DNA of 7,070 nt, taken from Parachlamydiales bacterium. Its GTDB lineage: Bacteria; Chlamydiota; Chlamydiia; Chlamydiales; SM23-39. The stretch spans positions 1 to 7,070 of the forward strand of contig PLXF01000122.1 in the NCBI GenBank assembly GCA_003151315.1. Reading direction: 5' to 3'. How positions within the stretch are numbered: position 1 is the stretch's first letter; each line of letters opens with the position of its first letter. A program made the translations under genes and the position numbers. Below the pieces are notes generated by a model, which was not told the DNA's origin, did not search any database, and was given only the letters and a program-made list of their open reading frames with translations. Shown here piece by piece: positions 1-5,940 of the stretch.

Positions 1-2
1 AA

Positions 3-1028
3 GAAGAGGTCGACGAGAGCCTAATCGCCCAAATTGTCGCGAAATGGACCGGCATCCCGGTGGAAAAAATGTTGGAAAAAGAGACCCAAAAAATCCTCCA
101 ATTGGAAAAACACCTAGAAGAACGGGTTGTAGGCCAAGAGCTGGCCGTTCGGGCAGTTTCTGAAGCGATCCGTAGATCCCGGGCCGGTCTTAGCGATCCC
201 CAGCGTCCAGTCGGCGTTTTCCTCTTTGTCGGACCCACAGGTGTGGGAAAAACAGAGCTGGTAAAAGCGCTCGCCGAGCAGCTTTTTGATCGGGAAGAGG
301 CGATTATCCGCCTCGACATGTCCGAATATATGGAAAAACACAGCATTTCCCGCCTCATCGGCTCGCCCCCTGGATATGTGGGCTACGAAGAGGGAGGACA
401 GCTCACCGAAGCGCTACGCCGCCGCCCCTATAGTGTGGTCCTTTTAGACGAGTTGGAAAAAGCCCACCCCGACGTATTTAATATTTTACTACAAATATTT
501 GACGAAGGGCGGATCACCGACAGTAAAGGGCGCAAAGTAAATTGTAAAAACGCCCTCTTTATCATGACGTCAAACCTCGCCTCCGATCTAATCCTAAAGA
601 AAACGGAGCAAAAACGGGACGAATGGACCAAAGAGCAGCTCCTCTCCATTGTCGACCCCGTTTTAAAATCGACCTTCCGCCCCGAGTTTCTCAATCGCCT
701 CGATGAGATCCTCCCCTTCCTTCCCCTAAAACTGAAGGATATGGAAAAGATCGTATCGATTCAGCTCAAGCGGGTCGCTCAGCGACTACAAGAAAGGCAC
801 ATTACCCTGAATTGGGCGCCCGAGGTGCTCCAACATTTGGCTGCAGAAGGGTACGACCCCTCCTTTGGCGCGCGTCCCCTAAAAAGGATGATCCAAAACG
901 AGGTGGTCAATCTCTTTGCCACAGCGATTTTAGAGGGCAAAATCCCCTCCCATAGCGAACTGCAGCTCACAGGCTCTGGGAAAGGGGACGAGTTCACAAT
1001 CGACTACAATGTTAAGAAAAAATTATAA
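3..1028 (+). CDS. clpB: ATP-dependent disaggregase ClpB, C-terminal part (partial, 5' end outside window)
   Basis: ClpB is a hexameric cytoplasmic AAA+ disaggregase that threads aggregated proteins through its pore, working with DnaK. The open frame runs off the left edge: the codons before the GTG at 60 read IAQIVAKWTGIPV, the conserved ClpB linker, so that GTG is internal. What remains is the second AAA+ domain and the C-terminal domain. Visible motifs are Walker A GPTGVGKT (231-254), pore loop GYVG (372-383), Walker B VVLLDE (435-452), sensor 1 TSN (567-575), arginine-finger segment FRPEFLNR (675-698) and sensor 2 GARP (867-878). The SRAGLSDP segment before Walker A is ClpB-like rather than ClpA or ClpC. 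Compared with E. coli ClpB (857 residues, from memory), roughly the first 530 residues are missing, including the N-domain, the first ATPase and the coiled-coil M domain. All key residues seen are intact. There is no hairpin terminator after the stop; the next promoter starts within 15 bases. Confidence 0.96.
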   Translation, partial: EEVDESLIAQIVAKWTGIPVEKMLEKETQKILQLEKHLEERVVGQELAVRAVSEAIRRSRAGLSDPQRPVGVFLFVGPTGVGKTELVKALAEQLFDREEAIIRLDMSEYMEKHSISRLIGSPPGYVGYEEGGQLTEALRRRPYSVVLLDELEKAHPDVFNILLQIFDEGRITDSKGRKVNCKNALFIMTSNLASDLILKKTEQKRDEWTKEQLLSIVDPVLKSTFRPEFLNRLDEILPFLPLKLKDMEKIVSIQLKRVAQRLQERHITLNWAPEVLQHLAAEGYDPSFGARPLKRMIQNEVVNLFATAILEGKIPSHSELQLTGSGKGDEFTIDYNVKKKL

Positions 1029-1040
1029 ACAGCATAACTC

Positions 1041-1069
1041 TTGTCAATTTGTCTGCAGGATGGTATCAT
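1041..1069 (+). promoter_or_regulatory. Sigma-70-type promoter of rpmB
   Basis: A -35 hexamer TTGTCA (1041-1046) and a -10 hexamer TATCAT (1064-1069) each differ from consensus by one base and are exactly 17 bases apart. Transcription would start near 1076, giving a leader of about 23 bases before the rpmB ATG. The -10 lies inside a small inverted repeat, AGGATG (1057-1062) and CATCCT (1067-1072). It sits right after the clpB stop, so rpmB probably has its own transcription start. Confidence 0.7.
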
Positions 1070-1098
1070 CCTAAGTTACTATTTTAAGGGAAGATTTT

Positions 1099-1374
1099 AT
1101 GTCCAAAGTTTGTGAAGTCACTGGAAAAAAACCGAAATTCGGCCGCAGCTACGCCCTTCGCGGTATCGCCAAGAAGAAAAAAGGGATTGGTCTAAAAGTT
1201 ACTGGCATTACCAATCGCCGGTTCCTCCCCAACCTCAAAGTTAAGCGGATCTGGGTTCCTGAAGAGAACCGTTACGTCACCTTGCGCCTCTCGATCTCTG
1301 CTATCAGAACGATCGATAAAAATGGAATCGCTTCCGTCTTACGCAAAATGCGTAAAGAGGGAAAAAAGGTATAA
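1099..1374 (+). CDS. rpmB: 50S ribosomal protein L28
   Basis: L28 is a small basic protein of the large ribosomal subunit. The 91-residue product starts MSKVCEVTGKKP, like bacterial L28 (E. coli MSRVCQVTGKRP), and has the NRRFLPNL core, a W-x-x-x-E-N-R-Y-V-T-L-R strand and an IDKNGI segment near the end. It is longer than the 78-residue E. coli protein because of an inserted block, RGIAKKKKGIGLKVTG (about residues 22-37). I recall an almost identical block in Chlamydia L28, which is the best single taxonomic clue in the window. The ATG at 1099 is supported by AAGGGAAG (1086-1093), five bases upstream, and by the promoter above. A 74-base gap with a long stem-loop separates it from the next gene on the same strand. 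Confidence 0.97.
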   Translation: MSKVCEVTGKKPKFGRSYALRGIAKKKKGIGLKVTGITNRRFLPNLKVKRIWVPEENRYVTLRLSISAIRTIDKNGIASVLRKMRKEGKKV

Positions 1375-1390
1375 GTCATCACTTTCGTTT

Positions 1391-1441
1391 TTCGGCGAGA
1401 GCGATTAGGTCCGAGCAAAGAGCCTAATCACTCTCGCTGAA
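1391..1441 (+). promoter_or_regulatory. Long stem-loop between rpmB and the phospholipase D-like gene
   Basis: Arms 1391-1409 and 1423-1441 are complementary over 19 positions, with one G-U pair and one C-A mismatch, around a 13-base loop. No T-run follows directly on either strand (the nearest, 1453-1459, lies inside the next gene), so it is not a textbook intrinsic terminator. Its 3' arm ends inside the GAAGGAA ribosome binding site (1439-1445) of the gene at 1449. It could attenuate read-through from rpmB, protect the rpmB 3' end, or limit ribosome access to the next gene. Which of these applies is inference. Confidence 0.6.
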
Positions 1442-1448
1442 GGAACGG

Positions 1449-2498
1449 ATGGCTTTTTTTCAGACAAAACGGATTCCTCCTCCCACTCCCCTAGAACAGA
1501 CTCAGAAGAAGAGAAAATCGCTTCTTACTGTTTCTGTATTTTTTATATTGGTGCTTTCTGCCTCTATAATTCGACATTCCCTCTACCCTGAATTACCTAA
1601 ATTCAACGAGCCTCCTCGCCTCTACTCTAATCAATGCCAGCAAGATCTCCGTTTTACGCTGCTCGACGCGATCTCCCAAGCTAAACAGTCTATCCACCTA
1701 GTGATGTTTGGACTAAGCGATCCTGCGATCCTCTCCGCCGTAGGAAAAAAGGGGAAAGAAGAATTAGCCATAAACATCTACTACGATCCCAAAGGCTCTC
1801 CTAAAATCCGCAACCTCATCGAAAACGCCCACATTTTTCCTATTGCCAGGTCGGGGCTAATGCATCAAAAAATCTTAGTTCTCGATGACGAGATGATTTT
1901 TATCGGATCGGCCAACATGACCACCTCCTCGCTCCGGATGCACGACAATCTGGTCGTCGGTTTTATGAACCGCAAGGCGGCTAAATTCCTGCAAGAAAAG
2001 ACACCTAACTCTTCCGGATATATGAGGACGACAGTGGGAGGGCAAGAGGTTGAAATATGGCTCCTCCCCGATCCCCGAGGCCACGCCCTGAACGATCTTA
2101 AGAAAAAGATTCACGCCGCGACCCGCTCGATCCGAATCGCCCAATTTACCTACACACATCCCGCCCTTATCGACGAAGTAATCGCCGCTAAAAACCGAGG
2201 CGTCGCCGTGTCGGTCGTCATCGACATGCACAGCGGCCTAGGCGCGAGCGCTAAGGGGATTGAGCAGCTAAAAAGAGCAGGAGTAAAAGTTTCCTTGAGC
2301 CAAGGGGTGCAGCTCATGCACCATAAATTCATCTGGATCGACGAGCAGACGTTACTAACCGGATCGGCGAACTGGACTAAAGCCGCCTTCTACAAAAACA
2401 GCGACTGTTTCATCGCCCTGCACAACCTAACCCCCGAACAAAAAAGATTTATGAAACGGCTCTGGAGCAGAGTAGAAACAGAATCAAAAGTTTTTTAA
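1449..2498 (+). CDS. Membrane-anchored phospholipase D superfamily protein (two HKD motifs)
   Basis: The 349-residue product has two HxKx4D catalytic motifs. The first is H139-K141-D146 followed by GSAN (153-156); the second is H291-K293-D298 followed by GSAN (305-308). Both sets are complete, so the two halves (about 60-200 and 200-349) should form one active site. The family includes phospholipases, cardiolipin synthases and Nuc-type nucleases; substrate cannot be assigned here. A basic stretch (KKRK, 20-23) precedes one hydrophobic segment (about 25-41) with no clear signal peptidase site. This suggests an uncleaved anchor with the catalytic part outside the cytoplasm. AAGGA (1440-1444) lies four bases before the ATG. 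The rpmB-then-PLD order resembles Chlamydia CT086-CT084 as I remember it. The stop codon overlaps a very strong Shine-Dalgarno with no proper gene behind it. Confidence 0.9.
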   Translation: MAFFQTKRIPPPTPLEQTQKKRKSLLTVSVFFILVLSASIIRHSLYPELPKFNEPPRLYSNQCQQDLRFTLLDAISQAKQSIHLVMFGLSDPAILSAVGKKGKEELAINIYYDPKGSPKIRNLIENAHIFPIARSGLMHQKILVLDDEMIFIGSANMTTSSLRMHDNLVVGFMNRKAAKFLQEKTPNSSGYMRTTVGGQEVEIWLLPDPRGHALNDLKKKIHAATRSIRIAQFTYTHPALIDEVIAAKNRGVAVSVVIDMHSGLGASAKGIEQLKRAGVKVSLSQGVQLMHHKFIWIDEQTLLTGSANWTKAAFYKNSDCFIALHNLTPEQKRFMKRLWSRVETESKVF

Positions 2499-2537
2499 GG
2501 AGGAGGAGCTGTGTGCTTAAAAATTGGGACAAGATAA
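2497..2537 (+). other. Orphan Shine-Dalgarno and 8-codon reading frame
   Basis: AAGGAGGAGG (2497-2506) overlaps the stop codon of the phospholipase D-like gene and is followed, at ideal spacing, by GTG at 2511. That frame reads only MCLKIGTR before TAA (2535-2537). The signal is what one expects of a coupled downstream gene. It may be the remnant of a lost gene, a micro-ORF, or chance purine richness. No continuation in any frame looks like a protein before the hairpin at 2537. Confidence 0.4.
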
Positions 2538-2566
2538 ACGGGCATTTAGCGATATAAATGCCTGTT
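2537..2566. terminator. Hairpin between convergent genes (probable bidirectional terminator)
   Basis: Arms 2537-2548 and 2555-2566 pair over 12 positions (one G-U on the + strand) around the six-base loop GCGATA. It lies between the converging stops at 2498 and 2581. Neither side has an uninterrupted T-run immediately after the stem. The minus-strand exit is T-rich with breaks and reaches TTTTT (2519-2523 on the + strand as A's), so termination is more convincing for the minus gene. Confidence 0.6.
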
Positions 2567-2580
2567 CTAACAAAATAAAC

Positions 2581-3516
2581 TTACTGATTTTCAGCAAGAG
2601 GCAATGGCTTGTATGTGTCAGCCATTTGCGCTGCGCTTAAAGCTAAATCTAAGCTACTAGCTGAATTGGGTTTGTTGTTTAACGCCGGCTGCCCATCGAG
2701 TAGAGCTTGAAATAGCCCCCCTCTTCTTTCAAGATCGCGCAACGAAGGTTTCTCTTGCAACCACTTATCTTTAGTTTCTTTTGACAAAACACCCATAGGC
2801 GTCTTTCGATCATATTTGCCCGCTGCTTGTCTTTCTGTCCGAGCTAGATCTAAATCTAATACAGTCTTTGACACCCGTTCCTTAACGGAATGAGAGGTTG
2901 AATCAAAAAGAAGAGCCTGAAACAATCCCTTCCTCTTAAAATCGTCCCCAGAAGGTTTTTGACGTAGAAACATATCTCTAGTCCTTGGATTCATTTTAAG
3001 AGAAACCTCAGGTAAAACTCCAAATTCCTTTATCTGGGAAGAAAGCTTGTTTATAGCTACTATACCCATAATCACCGGTCCCAGCATCCCTAGAACACCA
3101 AACACTCCCCCTGACATTGAAAGGACCCCCGCAGCAACCAAAGCTACAAGCACAGCTATCCCAATACAGCAATTAATAAGAAACAACTTCGAATTTACTT
3201 TTGACTCTTTTAAGATACTTACTATTTTTTTACCTCTGTTGGCTTCCAAAACTTGCTTGACATTCAATTTAATTATACTCACATCTAGTTCATCTTTAGG
3301 GTTTCCGCCAAGAGCAGAAAAAACAGCGCTCATACCTATACAACTTATTTGCAACTTTTCTAGAGCGTGCTGCAAAGGCGATCTCTGCAATGAGTCCAAC
3401 TGCAAATTACATTTAATAATATTATACAAAATTACAGGCGCTCCAATGAGAGGAATACAAGAAACAATAGCTCTTGGGTAAGAAACCCCAGAATTACAAA
3501 CTCCACCTAATGACAT
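2581..3516 (-). CDS. Putative inclusion-membrane or secreted protein with tandem C-terminal module
   Basis: I do not recognise this 311-residue protein. It has no Sec signal peptide. A moderately hydrophobic segment (about 14-34, containing IPLIGAP) is followed by a mixed region. Two adjacent strongly hydrophobic segments follow (about 110-133 and 137-156), separated only by MSGG. Such a paired hydrophobic hairpin is typical of chlamydial Inc proteins, which are delivered by type III secretion into the inclusion membrane; that assignment is inference. The C-terminal half holds two copies of one module (about 178-236 and 247-304), each with KPS-x-x-D, GLFQALL, then an LDL-x-L-A stretch and a final Y. 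GGAG (3523-3526) lies six bases before the ATG. The gene is AT-richer than its neighbours (about 25-47% GC in lines I counted), which suggests fast evolution or transfer. It could instead be an inner membrane protein. Confidence 0.82.
   Translation of the reverse strand: MSLGGVCNSGVSYPRAIVSCIPLIGAPVILYNIIKCNLQLDSLQRSPLQHALEKLQISCIGMSAVFSALGGNPKDELDVSIIKLNVKQVLEANRGKKIVSILKESKVNSKLFLINCCIGIAVLVALVAAGVLSMSGGVFGVLGMLGPVIMGIVAINKLSSQIKEFGVLPEVSLKMNPRTRDMFLRQKPSGDDFKRKGLFQALLFDSTSHSVKERVSKTVLDLDLARTERQAAGKYDRKTPMGVLSKETKDKWLQEKPSLRDLERRGGLFQALLDGQPALNNKPNSASSLDLALSAAQMADTYKPLPLAENQ
2605..2985 (-). repeat. Tandem protein-level duplication in the gene at 2581-3516
   Basis: Copy 1 (residues about 178-236, positions 2809-2985) and copy 2 (about 247-304, positions 2605-2778) align with shared residues: D/W-L-x-x-KPS, D, R, GLFQALL, a variable linker of about 16-18 residues, LDL-x-L, A, and a closing Y. 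GVL also occurs before each copy (166-168 and 242-244). The DNA copies have diverged, so this is an old duplication rather than a slippage repeat. Confidence 0.75.
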
Positions 3517-3546
3517 AATAAACTCCGAGTTAATTAATTTCCTATA

Positions 3547-3575
3547 ATCATATCAGAAAAAGTAGTTCTTGAAAA
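3547..3575 (-). promoter_or_regulatory. Candidate promoter for the gene at 2581-3516
   Basis: Read on the minus strand, TTTTCA (3570-3575) and TATGAT (3547-3552) are separated by 17 bases. They have two mismatches and one mismatch to the sigma-70 consensus. The start would fall about 30 bases before the ATG. The whole stretch is very AT-rich, so such matches are cheap; position and spacing are the main support. Confidence 0.4.
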
Positions 3576-3599
3576 GTAATTAAAATAAAAATTTATTAT

Positions 3600-3639
3600 A
3601 AAAAAAATATTTCGCACCTTTGTTTTAAAAAGGTGCGAA
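3600..3639 (-). terminator. Intrinsic terminator of the outer membrane protein gene at 3652-4707
   Basis: Perfect 11-base arms TTCGCACCTTT (3611-3621) and AAAGGTGCGAA (3629-3639) enclose a seven-base loop. On the minus strand the stem is followed by ATA and then seven T's (positions 3607-3601). It lies 12 bases past the stop codon of the gene at 3652. This is the best Rho-independent terminator in the window and separates two genes that run in the same direction. Confidence 0.88.
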
Positions 3640-3651
3640 GTTAAGAAAAAA

Positions 3652-4707
3652 TTAGAATGCCAACTGGATGTCGACTGTGAGGCCGTGGAAGGCGAGGTCT
3701 TCGGAACGGCGCATGCCGTAGGGAGACGAGAGAACTCGCTCGAAGGCAGGCAACTGATTAACGCCCCACCAGTAGTTAAGCTCATATCCGAGATTGATCG
3801 CGAGCTGGTTGCTGTCGCAAGCAAAATTGGTCTCCCAACCTAAACCGAGTTGGGTTTGAGCTGCAATCGCTACCCGTCTTGTCGCCGCTTCGTTGTCCGA
3901 GCCATAGATCCCTGGTCGGTTCGTCGCTAATTCCGCTTTATTTTTCCCATAAACGGCCGATGAAGAAGCTCCTAAGAATAAATTCCAGTGTCTCGCAAAA
4001 AACCACTTGGAATCGGTCCCTAATCGAAGCCCAGCGCCGATATAATCGTCGCGCAAATGGCCGGTTGTTGTTACGCCTGGCGAGGTAAATTGGAAATCTC
4101 CGTTTTGCTCGATCCAGACAGTTCTAGAACCGAAGTGGGGGCGAAGATAGAAATGGCGTGAAAGGAAATAGGATCTTCCAAATTCAAAATCGATGGTGTT
4201 GTATTCTAAACAGACATTCTCGAAGGCCGCTTGTGCAGAGGTAACATCGGATACCTGCATTGAGGCTAGCCGCCCACCAACAGGTGCATTAGCCGAACCG
4301 TTTGCGTCTGGTTCAAAGCGGGTAAAGATGGCCGCCATCTCCATATTGTCTGAAGGGGTCGTCCAACCTACACCTAAGCGGTAACCGACATCCCATTCAA
4401 ATTGGAGAGGAAATGTTCTACCCAAAATGAGTGCGGTGCTCGAATCTGTACTTGTGTATACAAAATCGGTTCCCCCTTCGTATGCTGTCCAGTAAAGAAC
4501 ATTGCCCGTTACCCACAAGCCGTAGCTGTTGAGGAAAGGACGGCCCGATGCAAATCGAGCGCCTGAGCGGCACTCGTACACAGTATCGTCGCGAGCTGCT
4601 TTCATTTTGCACTCGAGGAGCGATACTCTTGACTCCGGATCGTTTTCGGACCAGACAGGACTCGAAAACAGGAGTGATAAAGCTACAAATTTAGAAACAG
4701 TTCGCAT
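3652..4707 (-). CDS. MOMP-like / Lpg1974-family pore-forming outer membrane protein (paralog 1)
   Basis: The 351-residue product is a probable outer membrane beta-barrel porin. It has a signal peptide (1-20, ending SPVWS before END), a short heptad-like stretch (about 26-42), then alternating aromatic and polar strands to a C-terminal phenylalanine, the usual mark for insertion by the Bam complex. It shares family blocks with the two genes at 4799 and 5941: YW-x-x-x-EGGTD (72-81), RSYFLSR-x-F (178-186), a YWW block (312-314) and ED-x-x-x-HGLT (336-344). It is the most divergent of the three and has four mature cysteines (33, 46, 166, 297). AAGGGG (complement of 4713-4718) lies five bases before the ATG. 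The gene is head-to-head with the next one and ends in a strong terminator. Family name is by motif memory; porin function is inferred. Confidence 0.9.
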   Translation of the reverse strand: MRTVSKFVALSLLFSSPVWSENDPESRVSLLECKMKAARDDTVYECRSGARFASGRPFLNSYGLWVTGNVLYWTAYEGGTDFVYTSTDSSTALILGRTFPLQFEWDVGYRLGVGWTTPSDNMEMAAIFTRFEPDANGSANAPVGGRLASMQVSDVTSAQAAFENVCLEYNTIDFEFGRSYFLSRHFYLRPHFGSRTVWIEQNGDFQFTSPGVTTTGHLRDDYIGAGLRLGTDSKWFFARHWNLFLGASSSAVYGKNKAELATNRPGIYGSDNEAATRRVAIAAQTQLGLGWETNFACDSNQLAINLGYELNYWWGVNQLPAFERVLSSPYGMRRSEDLAFHGLTVDIQLAF

Positions 4708-4798
4708 GGAAACCCCTTGATCAAATCATCGATACTCATTGATACAACAAAAGGAAATTTAAGAAAATATTTCTTTTAAAAAGAGCGATCAGGTATGA
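4708..4798. promoter_or_regulatory. Divergent intergenic region between two outer membrane protein genes
   Basis: These 91 bases must hold the start signals for both the minus gene at 4707 and the plus operon at 4799. I see no convincing -35/-10 pair on either strand. The region contains the palindrome TTGATCAA (4717-4724), a tandem 10-base repeat (4726-4745) and a very AT-rich stretch (about 4746-4782). Shared control of both directions is plausible but is inference. Confidence 0.5.
4726..4745 (+). repeat. Tandem 10-base direct repeat
   Basis: TCATCGATAC (4726-4735) is followed directly by TCATTGATAC (4736-4745), with one mismatch. The period is about one turn of the helix, and the repeat lies midway between two divergent start codons, so a protein-binding site is possible. 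Two copies only; chance is not excluded. Confidence 0.5.
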
Positions 4799-5932
4799 AT
4801 GAAGCAACCCAATTTTGGTGTAGAGATGAAAACACCCCTTTACCTTTTTAGCTTAATCGCACTCGCGGGCTCTGCCCTTGCCAACTCCGAAGACTCTTTT
4901 GACGAAGAATCTGTCGCCCAAAGCGAAGAGGTCGCTGTAATCAAGCGCCGCGCTAAAGGGCTTGATGTCGCTTCCCATCACGCAGGAAGAATTGAAACTC
5001 TAGAGCAGCAAATGGATGAGGTCTACACCGACACGGTGCGGGATACATTCGGCGCTAGGGCTGCTTCTGCTAGACCACAACTTAATTCTATCGGTCTCTA
5101 TTTTTCGGGCGATGCCATTTATTGGAAAGCCTTCGAAGGGGGAACCGATTACGTTGCGGCACCTAACTCTTCCAAAAGATTCGACTTCAATTGGAGCTGG
5201 GGATTAAAACTCGAGATGGGATACCACCTAGATCATGATGGATGGGATTTAGCGGGCCACTACACCTGGTTCCACGATAAAGCAACGAGACATGACGGAA
5301 ATCCTGGGGATGATAATTTAACCCCTCTTTTTCCCACCTACTACACAAATACAGCCTCAACGGCGCGCGGTGTTTGGAATCTCAACGTAAATGATGCCGA
5401 TCTGGGATTGCAAAAGAGCTATTTCCTCTCTCGTCAATTTGCTCTAACTCCGATTGCGGCGCTACGCACAACATGGATCAACCAAGCTGTAAACGCTACC
5501 TACACCTCTCCCACAGAAACGACCGTTACCGGTAAAAACGATTTTTGGGGAATAGGTCCTAAAGCAGGATTGGGGACACGGCTCTATATCAATCGAAACT
5601 GGAATTTCTTTGCTCAAGCGGCAGGTTCACTTCTCTATTCTGAATTCGATGTGCTAGCCACAACGATCACATCAGGAAGCACAACGGTGTTATTGAAAGG
5701 CGACCTCCATCGAATCGTTCCTGCCATCCAAGCGGGCTTAGGCTTCGGCTGGGAAATGAACTTTTGCGATGATGGATACCATATTGCGGCCAACGTCTCT
5801 TATGAAACGCAATACTGGTGGCGTCAAAACGAGCTATTCAGCTACATCAACCCTAGTGCTCCTCTCGTCAAACGTTTGGGCGAAGATTTGGGGTTACATG
5901 GTTTAACAATGAATCTACTATTTGACTTTTGA
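4799..5932 (+). CDS. MOMP-like / Lpg1974-family pore-forming outer membrane protein (paralog 2)
   Basis: The 377-residue product is a predicted outer membrane beta-barrel. The hydrophobic stretch at 13-28 ends SALA before NS, a good signal peptide. The start is uncertain: ATG 4799 has only a weak AGG (4791-4793), while ATG 4826 (codon 10) gives a tidier signal peptide, MKTPLYLFSLIALAGSALA. Between the signal and the family domain lies an acidic segment (about 29-45) unique to this paralog. A short coiled coil (GRIETLEQQMDEV, 63-75) follows. Shared blocks are YW-x-x-FEGGTDYV (108-119), KSYFLSRQF (206-214), a W-x-x-x-F-x-x-x-x-GSLLY strand (268-280), YETQYWW (335-341) and EDLGLHGLT (362-370), ending in FDF. 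Only one mature cysteine (323) is present. It is first of a two-gene operon: the next ATG comes eight bases after its stop. Porin activity is inferred from family. Confidence 0.9.
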   Translation: MKQPNFGVEMKTPLYLFSLIALAGSALANSEDSFDEESVAQSEEVAVIKRRAKGLDVASHHAGRIETLEQQMDEVYTDTVRDTFGARAASARPQLNSIGLYFSGDAIYWKAFEGGTDYVAAPNSSKRFDFNWSWGLKLEMGYHLDHDGWDLAGHYTWFHDKATRHDGNPGDDNLTPLFPTYYTNTASTARGVWNLNVNDADLGLQKSYFLSRQFALTPIAALRTTWINQAVNATYTSPTETTVTGKNDFWGIGPKAGLGTRLYINRNWNFFAQAAGSLLYSEFDVLATTITSGSTTVLLKGDLHRIVPAIQAGLGFGWEMNFCDDGYHIAANVSYETQYWWRQNELFSYINPSAPLVKRLGEDLGLHGLTMNLLFDF

Positions 5933-5940
5933 GGTTACCT

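Noticed and set aside
60..62. GTG as the start of a short stand-alone AAA+ protein
   Set aside because: The frame stays open to the window edge and the codons before it encode the conserved ClpB linker segment KWTGIPV.
3047..3481. 144-codon open frame on the + strand
   Set aside because: It is antisense to the hydrophobic part of the gene at 2581-3516. It lacks a plausible ribosome binding site, and its hydrophobic and proline content follows from the opposite strand.
3534..3824. 96-codon minus-strand frame overlapping the end of paralog 1
   Set aside because: It runs through the strong terminator at 3600-3639 and out of frame through a clear outer membrane protein gene, so it is a shadow frame.
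5929..5931. TTG start four codons before the ATG of paralog 3
   Set aside because: The GAGG ribosome binding site overlaps this TTG and is correctly spaced only for ATG 5941.
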